NCBI GenBank assembly: GCA_964639965.1
Contig: CAZXGI010000002.1
Coordinates: forward strand, 22,333 to 86,332
Origin: TMED23 sp964639965
GTDB taxonomy: Bacteria > Pseudomonadota > Alphaproteobacteria > Rhodospirillales > UBA2165
Reading direction: 5' to 3'
Length of the DNA: 64,000 nt
The notes beneath the pieces are model-generated. The model was not told where the DNA came from and did not search any database. It was given only the letters and a program-made list of their open reading frames with translations. The translations under genes and the position numbers were made by a program. Positions within the stretch are counted from its first letter, which is position 1. Each line of letters begins with the position of its first letter. Of the stretch, positions 35,321 to 43,081 are shown piece after piece.

Positions 35321-36358
35321 TTAGGGTGCGACGAAAAGGTGCCCGAGCCAACGCCATCTTTTATTAGGGCCGGGTAAGGTGCAATTAATCCGTGTCCGCC
35401 CCTTTAGAAATGGTTTGGTCATTCGAATTTCAATACGCTGCCCTAAGCGTTCAGTACGAACGCGTCCTTCGTGCGAAGAAAAACAAGACAATTGATTTAA
35501 ATTTTTTAGAGGTAGAATCACTGTAAAACCGAAATCTGGCGGGTTTTGTGATTTGATCAAGGGGTTTAAAGGTGTAATATCTTTAACTGGTAGGGGCAAA
35601 GTGTTTAGAATCAATCGCAACCGTTTTAAATCACCATAGTTTTCATTGATGGAAAACCTTGGTATATAATTAAAGTTTGTTGATTCATTAACAACGCCAG
35701 AATGTTGTCCAAATGCCATTTTATAACCGGCTTCAATTACTTGTTTTTGATTATTAGTACTTGCTTCTCCAAAAGGGTAGGCGAAAAGGTTTGGAACGTA
35801 ATCGATTTCAGCTGCCATCCGAGAGTTTGAATTAAATAACTCCCAATGGTTATCCTCATTATTGGTGTTGGTCATATGATTATGAGAGGATGTATGAGCT
35901 CCAATCTCGACCCCATTTTTTTTTAAGGTCCTGATTTGGTCCCATGTCATATAGTTTGAAGAATTACGGTCAATTGGATCTGTTGCAATAAATACTGTGA
36001 AAGGTAAGTTTGCTTTTTTCAGTCTAGGCCATGCTTGGGTGAAGATTGACCGGTAGCCATCATCAATAGTGATGCCAACAGTGCGATCAGGTAAGTCCAT
36101 TCCCCTTTTTATTTTAGTGATAATATCTTTAACATGGCGTACATTATATTTTTTCTTTGAAAGTTCCGTTATATGTTTCTCAAATTGTTCAAGAGCAATA
36201 TTTGTTGATGGATAATTTGTCTCGCCGAAGCGGTGATACATTATAATTACTGCGGAACTAGCAGCGTTAGTTAAACTAGTGCTTAAAATTAAATTAACTA
36301 CAGCTATACTAATTAGTGATAAGAAATTTAAAACTCTTTGTTTATTTAAATTTTTCAT
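35321..36358 (-). CDS. Exported polysaccharide deacetylase (NodB homology domain)
   Basis: A 345-residue secreted protein. A signal peptide (about 1-32, cleavage after TNAA) precedes a NodB domain with YHRFG near 41-45, the metal/catalytic motif TIDDGY (Asp99, Asp100) and the zinc motif HTSSH (His155, His159). The C-terminal 80 residues form a separate region with a LKNLNQLSCFSS segment, INCTLPGP and RWRWLGHLFVAP, which I do not recognise as a named domain. Substrate could be peptidoglycan or another N-acetylated polysaccharide. Lies 14 bases after ddpX on the same strand, so the two are likely co-transcribed. Confidence 0.88.
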   Translation of the reverse strand: MKNLNKQRVLNFLSLISIAVVNLILSTSLTNAASSAVIIMYHRFGETNYPSTNIALEQFEKHITELSKKKYNVRHVKDIITKIKRGMDLPDRTVGITIDDGYRSIFTQAWPRLKKANLPFTVFIATDPIDRNSSNYMTWDQIRTLKKNGVEIGAHTSSHNHMTNTNNEDNHWELFNSNSRMAAEIDYVPNLFAYPFGEASTNNQKQVIEAGYKMAFGQHSGVVNESTNFNYIPRFSINENYGDLKRLRLILNTLPLPVKDITPLNPLIKSQNPPDFGFTVILPLKNLNQLSCFSSHEGRVRTERLGQRIEIRMTKPFLKGRTRINCTLPGPNKRWRWLGHLFVAP

Positions 36359-36372
36359 CGTAATTCAAGAAT

Positions 36373-36936
36373 TCAAGATATTACTTTCATCATAGATGTG
36401 TCTAAAACACTATCACTTAATAAGGGAAGTTTTCGAGCATTAAAAAGCTGATAGTGCCACCATTCATTTTTATAAAAATCCCAACCAGCCGTTGTCATTA
36501 TACCTAGGAGAAGAGTTCTATTATGTTGGGCTTCTTTGCTGATTTGCATATTTCCATGGTGTGATCGCATTGTAAATTCGTCAAATTTTGTCCCCATTTC
36601 TAAAGCTTGACCATTAAAGTCCAAAAGTGTTAGGTCAACTGCCGCGCCTCGAGAGTGGGGAGAGCCTTGATGTGGGTCAGCAAGAAAATTAGGATCGGGG
36701 GTATGATTCCATAATAACCACTGGGCTTCAGATGGACGGAAAGCATCAAAAATCCTTAATTTTAGGGATAATTTCTCTGCTAGTTTAATCGCTTTGCATA
36801 ACAATTTCTCAGCCTGGGGGTGGAGATAACAGGCTGCTCTCTTATATACAACGTTGCCTGTAAAGTTATTAGCAGTGGCGTATTCAATTGAAATTTCTAA
36901 ACTATGGGTCTTGGGTGATATTTCTATTAATGTCAT
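36373..36936 (-). CDS. ddpX: D-alanyl-D-alanine dipeptidase (VanX/DdpX family)
   Basis: Zinc dipeptidase splitting free D-Ala-D-Ala. In the 187-residue protein the zinc and catalytic residues align with VanX: Arg67 in FDAFRP, His94 and Asp101 in SPHSRGAAVDLT, and Glu158 and His161 in EWWHYQ. No signal peptide, so it is cytoplasmic. Chromosomal DdpX proteins recycle or catabolise D-Ala-D-Ala; here there is no van operon, so antibiotic resistance is not implied. It precedes the deacetylase gene and is divergent from tsaB over 138 bases. Confidence 0.93.
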   Translation of the reverse strand: MTLIEISPKTHSLEISIEYATANNFTGNVVYKRAACYLHPQAEKLLCKAIKLAEKLSLKLRIFDAFRPSEAQWLLWNHTPDPNFLADPHQGSPHSRGAAVDLTLLDFNGQALEMGTKFDEFTMRSHHGNMQISKEAQHNRTLLLGIMTTAGWDFYKNEWWHYQLFNARKLPLLSDSVLDTSMMKVIS

Positions 36937-37074
36937 CTTACAATTTTGATCCGGACTATCTAACTTGATGTGTTAATTTTTTTGATTTTTAATACTAATG
37001 GGACATGTTTCTAGGGTATAATTAAATGTACAATTCTACAATAAGTTTAAATCAATGAGAGAGACAAGACGAAA

Positions 37075-37773
37075 TTGAAGGTATTAGCATTTGATACCAC
37101 ATCATCTTTTTGTGCAGTAACAATTTGGCAGAACCACCAAATTTTAGCTGAAGAAAAAAAGTTTATTGATAGAGGTCATGCTGAAGTTCTTGTTCCTATG
37201 ATGGAGAGTGTTCTCGTTAAAGCAGGATCAGATTACCAAGACTTGAATTTATTGGCTGTTACGGTTGGCCCCGGAGCGTTTACCGGAATTCGGATAGGAT
37301 TGGCAACTGCTCGCAGCTTGGCATTAGTCTGTAAAATACCTCTAATTGGTATAACAAATTTTGAAGCTTTGGTGCATGGAATCTCTAAAAGTGAGAGGCA
37401 GGGCTGTAAAGTACTTGTCGTACTAGAAACAAAACGATCAGACTTTTATGTCTGTTTGTACGATGAAAATTTGTCGGCATTGATGAAACCAAAAACTGTG
37501 GAAGGTCCTGAGCTTGTTTCTTTGGTTCAGCATTCCCCTGTTTTGTTGGCGGGTAATGCAATTGATCGAGCATTAACATTCCTTAGGTTATTGGACCCAC
37601 GGATTGTCAAATCATCCTCTGGGATTTGCCTAAATCCAGCAATCATTGCTGAGCTAGCCTTTGGAATAATAAAAACTGGTGTAGTGTTAGAAAAGCCCGT
37701 GCCATTTTACCTTAAGCCCCCGGATGTTAGCTTAACTAGTAAATCAGGGTTGATTGGGAAATACAAAAAGTAA
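37075..37773 (+). CDS. tsaB: tRNA threonylcarbamoyladenosine biosynthesis protein TsaB
   Basis: ASKHA-fold scaffold partner of TsaD in t6A37 synthesis. The 232-residue protein begins KVLAFDTTSSFCAVTI and has the GPGAFTGIRIGLATARSLA motif (about 63-81) diagnostic for TsaB. The start is TTG at 37075; no ATG is available near the conserved beginning, and GAGAGAGAC lies upstream. rimI follows 11 bases downstream, the usual tsaB-rimI pairing. Confidence 0.95.
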   Translation: MKVLAFDTTSSFCAVTIWQNHQILAEEKKFIDRGHAEVLVPMMESVLVKAGSDYQDLNLLAVTVGPGAFTGIRIGLATARSLALVCKIPLIGITNFEALVHGISKSERQGCKVLVVLETKRSDFYVCLYDENLSALMKPKTVEGPELVSLVQHSPVLLAGNAIDRALTFLRLLDPRIVKSSSGICLNPAIIAELAFGIIKTGVVLEKPVPFYLKPPDVSLTSKSGLIGKYKK

Positions 37774-37784
37774 ATTGATATATA

Positions 37785-38309
37785 ATGACTGATTTTATAA
37801 CATCTTGTGTTGAGTTTGTTGGGTTGTCAATTTCCTGTGCAGAGAATTTAGCTTCGGTTCATGCCAAGTGTTTTGAGGTTTCTTGGTCGACTAAAGATTT
37901 TCAACAACTTCTCACATTGTCGTCTGTGTTTGGATTTATGGCTATCGTAAAAAGTAAAGATTCAGCTAATTATAAAGACTTTTCGCAATCAGAAACAAGA
38001 GCGTTCAAACTAGGTTATGCAGGATTTGTACTTTGTTTAGTGGGAGGTGACGAATGTGAAATTCTTACAATTTGTGTTTTGCCAGAATGGCGTCGCAACG
38101 GACTGGCCATTAATTTAATCCAGAATGTTATAACACGAGCAAGAAAATTTGATGTGAAAAAGGTTTTACTAGAGGTTGCAGAAGACAATGAGGTGGCTCA
38201 ATATTTATATGTTGATCAAGGGTTTGAGACGTTTGGGAGGCGTAATCATTATTATCAACGAAAAAAAAGGCGTGTTGATGCTATTCAGTACCATAAAATT
38301 ATAATTTGA
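37785..38309 (+). CDS. rimI: Ribosomal protein S18-alanine N-acetyltransferase RimI (GNAT)
   Basis: GNAT acetyltransferase of 174 residues. The acetyl-CoA loop is VLPEWRRNGLAINLI (R/Q-x-x-G-x-A form), followed by LEVAEDNEVAQYLYVDQGFETFGRRNHYY, which matches the RimI C-terminus. The N-terminal AENLASVHAKCFEVSWS block fits as well. It may acetylate S18, but distant RimI-like GNATs have other protein substrates. It is coupled to tsaB and followed by 215-250 non-coding bases before fur. Confidence 0.9.
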   Translation: MTDFITSCVEFVGLSISCAENLASVHAKCFEVSWSTKDFQQLLTLSSVFGFMAIVKSKDSANYKDFSQSETRAFKLGYAGFVLCLVGGDECEILTICVLPEWRRNGLAINLIQNVITRARKFDVKKVLLEVAEDNEVAQYLYVDQGFETFGRRNHYYQRKKRRVDAIQYHKIII

Positions 38310-38512
38310 GTAATCCTAAGATAAGAATCCCCGCTAAATTTTTTTTGTTGAAAAATCCGAGTAAATATTATTAGAATGGAGTCAATGTTTACTAATTCTT
38401 GTATTTTGGTGTTGGATCATCAATGATAGCAATGAGCCATTTGTATGGTGATTTATGGTAGGTTTTATTTGAGGATCTTAACCTATTATAGGCTTGAAAA
38501 ATTTAGTATTTT

Positions 38513-38519
38513 TAAGGGG
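38513..38519 (+). promoter_or_regulatory. Strong Shine-Dalgarno positioned before tandem ATA codons of fur
   Basis: TAAGGGG can pair with the 16S anti-SD over seven positions (one G-U). It lies 5 and 8 bases before two ATA codons (38525, 38528) in the fur frame, but 44 bases before the first in-frame ATG. An in-frame TAA at 38513 limits how far the gene can extend. Confidence 0.65.
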
Positions 38520-38563
38520 ATAAAATAATAAACAAATTAGAGCAGTTATGTATTCAACGTGGG

Positions 38564-38959
38564 ATGAAGATGACAGAACAACGTAGGGTGATTGCCCGGG
38601 TTTTGTCGGAAGCCGATGATCATCCAGATGTTGAAGATCTGCATCAGCGTTCTATTGCGATTGATTCAAGAATAAGTATAGCAACGGTTTATCGAACGGT
38701 GCGTCTTTTTGAGGAGGCGGGTTTGTTAGACAAGCATGACTTTGGTGATAGTCGGGCGCGTTATGAAGTATCAAGCACCGATCATCATGATCATTTGGTT
38801 GATGTTCGGTCGGGTTCAATCATTGAATTTCATGACGAAGAAGTCGAGGAATTACAGATGAAAATTGCTAGACGTCTAGGCTTTAAACTTATTGGACATA
38901 AGATGGAGCTATATGGTGTGAAGCTTGAAGATTCAAAAGAAAACTCAGAGCCTGAATAA
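38564..38959 (+). CDS. fur: Ferric uptake regulator Fur (start codon uncertain, probably upstream)
   Basis: Iron-responsive repressor of the Fur family. From the first ATG the protein has 131 residues: winged helix with EQRRVIARVLSEADDHPDVEDLH and ISIATVYRTVRLFEEAGLL, then the dimerisation domain with DHHDHLVDV metal ligands and IEFHDEE. The residues encoded just upstream (INKLEQLCIQRG, 38528-38563) match the N-terminal helix usual in alphaproteobacterial Fur, and a strong Shine-Dalgarno stands before them, yet the frame there has only ATA ATA and no ATG, GTG or TTG. The true start is therefore probably ATA at 38525/38528, or the base call is wrong. The coordinates given use the conservative ATG. 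Confidence 0.9.
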   Translation: MKMTEQRRVIARVLSEADDHPDVEDLHQRSIAIDSRISIATVYRTVRLFEEAGLLDKHDFGDSRARYEVSSTDHHDHLVDVRSGSIIEFHDEEVEELQMKIARRLGFKLIGHKMELYGVKLEDSKENSEPE

Positions 38960-39011
38960 TAATTATGAGCTTTTGTTTATTTATAATCTATCATGGCCAT
39001 AAAGTTTTCGC

Positions 39012-40364
39012 TTGACTAAGAAGGTTCATATTAAAACATTTGGTTGTCAAATGAATGTTTATGATTCGAATCGAATGCTAGATGTTTTAGCTCCGCTAGG
39101 TTATGTTGCTACCGAAGGCCCTGAAGGTGCTGATATTGTTATTGTTAACACGTGTCATATACGGGAGCAGGCATCAGACAAACTTTTTTCCGAATTGGGT
39201 CGTTTAAAAAAAATTAAATTAAAACGCTCTTCTTTGGGAAAAGTAACTTTGATTGCGGTTGCAGGGTGTGTTGCCCAGGCCGCAGGTGCAGAGATTTTAA
39301 AACGTGCTCCTTACGTTGACATGGTTGTGGGTCCGCAAACCTACCATAAATTACCGGCAATGTTGGCTGACGCAAACCGGGTAGGAAAAAATATAGCGAA
39401 AAATGGTTTTTTAGACATTGAATTTCCAGAAAGAACTAAATTTGATTTTTTACCAAATGTTGTTGCTAAAGGCTCCTCTGCTTTTTTATCGATTCAAGAA
39501 GGATGTGATAAGTTTTGTACTTTTTGCGTAGTTCCATATACAAGGGGAGCAGAATATTCCCGTGCGGTCGATGAAATTATTTTTGAGGCAAAAACCTTAG
39601 CAAGTGAAGGTGTAAAAGAAATCATCCTGTTAGGGCAAAATGTTAACGCTTATCATGGAAAGAAAACTAGAAGTGATTCTGGTAAAGAGGTCGGATTAGG
39701 ATACCTCATTCGTTCTCTTGCTGAGATTGATGGTGTTGAACGGTTACGTTATATGACATCCCATCCCGTTGACATGGATGATGATTTAATTTTTGCCCAT
39801 GGAGAAGTCAGTTGTCTTATGCCATTTCTACATTTACCGGTTCAATCAGGTTCGGACCGCATTTTAGATAAAATGAACCGTCGACACAAAATTGCTGATT
39901 ATTATCACATTGTTGAAAAGCTTTTGAATCAACGCCCGGAGTTAAAATTTTCATCTGATTTTATTGTGGGGTTTCCTGGCGAAAGTGATCAAGATTTTGA
40001 GGAGACACTAAAATTAGTCCGCGAAATCAGATTTCTTCAATCATATTCGTTCAAATACAGCAAGCGGCCTGGAACGCCAGGGGCTTCAATGGATGGACAA
40101 GTTCCTGCAGAAGTTAAGGGTGAGCGCTTAGCAGTTTTGCAGGATTTATTAGCGCACCAACAAAATGATTTTAACCAGAAGAGTATTGGAACGGTGATTC
40201 CGGTATTATTTGATCGGCGAGGCCGGAAAGAGAACCAGATCGTTGGGCGTTCTCCATTTATGCAGCCTGTTCATGTAAATGCCTCCAAAGATTATTTTGG
40301 TCAATTGGTTGATGTTTGTTTACTAACGGCAACTTCTAACAGTTTAGGCGGCAAAATTTTTTGA
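39012..40364 (+). CDS. miaB: tRNA-2-methylthio-N6-dimethylallyladenosine synthase MiaB
   Basis: Radical SAM methylthiotransferase modifying A37 of tRNAs. The 450-residue protein has the N-terminal UPF0004 domain with cluster cysteines Cys12, Cys48 and Cys86; the radical SAM motif CDKFCTFC (Cys165, Cys169, Cys172); and a C-terminal TRAM domain (about 380-445). The start is TTG at 39012, with KKVHIKTFGCQMN directly after; no clear Shine-Dalgarno is seen. It follows fur by 52 bases and precedes phoH. Confidence 0.97.
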   Translation: MTKKVHIKTFGCQMNVYDSNRMLDVLAPLGYVATEGPEGADIVIVNTCHIREQASDKLFSELGRLKKIKLKRSSLGKVTLIAVAGCVAQAAGAEILKRAPYVDMVVGPQTYHKLPAMLADANRVGKNIAKNGFLDIEFPERTKFDFLPNVVAKGSSAFLSIQEGCDKFCTFCVVPYTRGAEYSRAVDEIIFEAKTLASEGVKEIILLGQNVNAYHGKKTRSDSGKEVGLGYLIRSLAEIDGVERLRYMTSHPVDMDDDLIFAHGEVSCLMPFLHLPVQSGSDRILDKMNRRHKIADYYHIVEKLLNQRPELKFSSDFIVGFPGESDQDFEETLKLVREIRFLQSYSFKYSKRPGTPGASMDGQVPAEVKGERLAVLQDLLAHQQNDFNQKSIGTVIPVLFDRRGRKENQIVGRSPFMQPVHVNASKDYFGQLVDVCLLTATSNSLGGKIF

Positions 40365-40492
40365 TCGCAAATTATGCTTAAATTATAGGTGAATCTTAAT
40401 TTGATGATAGAGAAAAAGTGGGTTTATTGTGACTAATCAAAAACAAAGAGGGAAAAAAAATAGGAAAAGGAAATACCCAAAAGGGTAGAACT

Positions 40493-41485
40493 TTGGATCT
40501 CGAAACGGAAGAAGCAAATCTTCAAATAGAATTTGATGATAACATGTTGTTACCATTGCTATTTGGTGAACATAATGTCCACTTGGCCAAGGTTGAAAAT
40601 AAACTTAATGTTGTTCTGTATAACAAGGGAAACACCCTTTTGATATCGGGTTCTGCGGGTCAGGTTAAATTAGCTCATAACGTTATGACAGATCTTTATA
40701 CTCAAGCTAAAAAAGGTCGGGAAATAGATTCCTCAGATGTTGATGGGGCGTTGAGGATGTCTGATTTAGACGCTAAAGATATGACACAAGAAAGCATAAA
40801 ACTAGCATCAATTAAAACGCAAAGGCGCCATATTCGACCGCGTTCGTCTCAACAAGCAATTTATCTTGAAAAAATTTGCAAATATGATTTAGTTTTCGGA
40901 CTAGGGCCCGCCGGAACAGGTAAAACTTATTTAGCTGTTGCTAGGGGCGTTGAAGCTTTAGTAACAGGAAAAGTGGATCGAATCATATTATCCCGTCCTG
41001 CAGTTGAGGCGGGTGAGCAATTAGGTTTTTTGCCAGGTGATATGAGGGAAAAAGTTGATCCATACTTGCGACCTCTCTACGATGCACTTTATGATATGTT
41101 ACCGGAGAATCAAGTGGCCAAAAAACTTGAAAATGGCGAAATAGAAATTGCACCTCTAGCTTTTATGAGAGGACGCACCTTATCCGATGCGTTTGTAATT
41201 CTGGATGAGGCACAAAACACTACTTCTGTTCAAATGAAAATGTTTTTAACCCGACTTGGAGAAAAAGCTTCAATGGTAATCACTGGAGACCTTAGTCAAG
41301 TTGACCTACCTTCTGGTGTAAGATCTGGTTTGCGTGATGCCGTGGAAACTTTGAGAGAAGTTAAGGGAGTATCCTTTGTGCAGTTTACTGAATCGGATGT
41401 TGTACGGCATCCGATTGTGTCAAAAATTATTAAAGCTTATGAAAAAAACAACCGGGGGAAACAGTATATCGGTCCTCGGTATTAA
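40493..41485 (+). CDS. PhoH family ATPase
   Basis: PhoH-like P-loop ATPase of 330 residues. Walker A GPAGTGKT lies at about 139-146, with the following SRPAVEAGEQLGFLPGD and Walker B FVILDEAQNTT typical of PhoH/YbeZ. The start is TTG at 40493 with AAGGG 7 bases upstream; the frame is open further upstream through a lysine-rich stretch without a standard start codon. The YbeZ protein acts with YbeY in 16S rRNA and ribosome quality control, and ybeY is the next gene 24 bases away. Confidence 0.94.
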   Translation: MDLETEEANLQIEFDDNMLLPLLFGEHNVHLAKVENKLNVVLYNKGNTLLISGSAGQVKLAHNVMTDLYTQAKKGREIDSSDVDGALRMSDLDAKDMTQESIKLASIKTQRRHIRPRSSQQAIYLEKICKYDLVFGLGPAGTGKTYLAVARGVEALVTGKVDRIILSRPAVEAGEQLGFLPGDMREKVDPYLRPLYDALYDMLPENQVAKKLENGEIEIAPLAFMRGRTLSDAFVILDEAQNTTSVQMKMFLTRLGEKASMVITGDLSQVDLPSGVRSGLRDAVETLREVKGVSFVQFTESDVVRHPIVSKIIKAYEKNNRGKQYIGPRY

Positions 41486-41509
41486 TTTTGAACTACTATT
41501 GTAATAATT

Positions 41510-42034
41510 ATGCCTGCAAATGTAATCACTAATGTTCAATTTAGAAGCTCTAAATGGAAGATTTATCTGACAGATGTTGAAAACCTATGCCAACAAGCAG
41601 CGTCAGCCGTTTGGCAGATAGCTTTTGAATCTGATAAAATATATGAGGTAACAATAGCGCTTGCTGATGATATTATGGTTCAAGAACTAAACCTTAAGTA
41701 TAGACAAAAGAACAAGCCAACAAATGTTCTCTCTTTTTCTTCGGGCTTAGATAAAAATCCTTTTTGTGATGATATCCCAACACTAGGTGATATTGTTCTT
41801 GCTTTTGAAACAATACAAGCGGAAGCCCCGGAAAATATGTCTGATCATCTATGTCATTTGGTAGTTCATGGTTGTCTGCATTTACTTGGTTATAACCACG
41901 AAGATAATAGTGGGGCCTGCAAAATGGAGGCCATGGAAATTAAAATTTTAAAGGTTTTGGGAATTAAAAATCCTTATGACCAAGATTTTGGTTTGATAGT
42001 GAACCAGAACAGTAAATCCAAGAATTGGTGCTAA
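41510..42034 (+). CDS. ybeY: Endoribonuclease YbeY
   Basis: Single-strand RNase for 16S rRNA 3' maturation and late ribosome quality control, 174 residues. The metal-binding motif is VVHGCLHLLGYNHEDN, with three histidines near 120, 124 and 130; the consensus has Asp before the last His and here it is Asn. The conserved LNLKYRQKNKPTNVLSF block is present. Located between phoH and corC, the standard order. Confidence 0.96.
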   Translation: MPANVITNVQFRSSKWKIYLTDVENLCQQAASAVWQIAFESDKIYEVTIALADDIMVQELNLKYRQKNKPTNVLSFSSGLDKNPFCDDIPTLGDIVLAFETIQAEAPENMSDHLCHLVVHGCLHLLGYNHEDNSGACKMEAMEIKILKVLGIKNPYDQDFGLIVNQNSKSKNWC

Positions 42035-42083
42035 AAATAAATTTGTAACATAACATAGTTTTTAAAACGTTGTTGAAAATTTA

Positions 42084-43079
42084 ATGAGTCAAAATACTAA
42101 AAATAAAATATTCACGAAATTATATATGACAAATTGGTTTAAAATTTCCCTTAGTAAATTTGAATTGCTGAGAGATTGGTGGTTAGAATTATTTCGTCGA
42201 AATAATATTGAGGATCCGGTTCGGGAAGCTATTGAAGACTTGATCGAGGATAGTGAGAATGATGCGACACTTCTTGAAACTGAGGAGCGTAATTTATTAA
42301 GTAATATTCTAAGACTAAAAGATAAAGCTGTTTCAGATGTTATGGTTCCCCGAGCAGACATTTCGGCTTTGGATGTCAATGCATCTTTTACTAACCTGGT
42401 TGAATTGATTAATAGTGAGGCACATTCTAGAGTTCCAATCTTTCAGGAAACGTTAGATGATGCGATTGGCATGGTGCACATTAAAGATGTGATGGCGGCC
42501 CATTCTGGGTTTTGGGCAGGAGAACGAACTGATGCTACTGCGGATCTCCATTTACGCAGCATCATGCGCAATATTTTATTTGTATCCCCATCGATGCAGG
42601 TGCTTGAACTTTTGCTTGAAATGCGTGTTAAGCGGATTCATATGGCTTTGGTGGTGGATGAGTTTGGTGGTGTGGATGGTTTGGTTACTATTGAGGATTT
42701 AGTTGAAGAAATTGTTGGCGAAATTGAAGATGAGCATGACCAAGATGAAAATCCTCAGTTGCTTTTGAAATCTGATGGTCTGATTGAGGCTGATGCCCGT
42801 GTTTTGATTGAAAGTTTTGAAGAAATTGTTGGTAAGGTAGTGACAGAAAATGAACGCATTGAATTTGATACTCTTGGTGGTTTAGTTTTTTCTCTCGCAG
42901 GGAGGGTACCCGTTCGTGGTGAGCTGGTGCGTCATTCTTGTGGTATGGAAATTGAAATTGTTGATGCTGATCCTAGGCGAATAAAAACTATTCGGATACG
43001 CGGCCTAGAATTTAATTTAGATCAAGACAGAGAAGATCCCTTAAAGAAAAATAGTACTGATTTATCAGTGGCACCCTAA
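42084..43079 (+). CDS. Hemolysin/CorC family CBS-domain protein
   Basis: A 331-residue soluble CorC/YbeX-type protein without the DUF21 membrane domain. It has an acidic linker (IEDLIEDSENDATLLETEE), the SDVMVPRADI start of a CBS pair (about 90-225) and the C-terminal CorC_HlyC transporter-associated domain (about 245-320, DTLGGLVFSLAGRVP). The family is linked to magnesium/cobalt homeostasis and ribosome-related phenotypes in the ybeZ-ybeY-ybeX-lnt operon. Its stop is followed by the lnt start after 2 bases. Confidence 0.93.
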   Translation: MSQNTKNKIFTKLYMTNWFKISLSKFELLRDWWLELFRRNNIEDPVREAIEDLIEDSENDATLLETEERNLLSNILRLKDKAVSDVMVPRADISALDVNASFTNLVELINSEAHSRVPIFQETLDDAIGMVHIKDVMAAHSGFWAGERTDATADLHLRSIMRNILFVSPSMQVLELLLEMRVKRIHMALVVDEFGGVDGLVTIEDLVEEIVGEIEDEHDQDENPQLLLKSDGLIEADARVLIESFEEIVGKVVTENERIEFDTLGGLVFSLAGRVPVRGELVRHSCGMEIEIVDADPRRIKTIRIRGLEFNLDQDREDPLKKNSTDLSVAP

Positions 43080-43081
43080 GT

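Noticed and set aside
36373..36936. ddpX as a sign of vancomycin resistance
   Set aside because: No vanH, vanA-type ligase or two-component system nearby; chromosomal VanX/DdpX homologs are common in proteobacteria.
38424..38462. Short open frame MIAMSHLYGDLW upstream of fur
   Set aside because: Twelve codons, no ribosome binding site and nothing to support expression.
40429..40488. Nineteen-codon, very basic open frame starting with GTG between miaB and phoH
   Set aside because: Weak ribosome binding site, A-rich low-complexity sequence, and no way to tell it from chance; phoH has its own good Shine-Dalgarno for the TTG at 40493.
40460..40492. Possible second ATA start, for phoH, with GAGGG upstream
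   Set aside because: Unlike fur, the upstream residues are not recognisably conserved, and a TTG with AAGGG at proper spacing explains phoH initiation.
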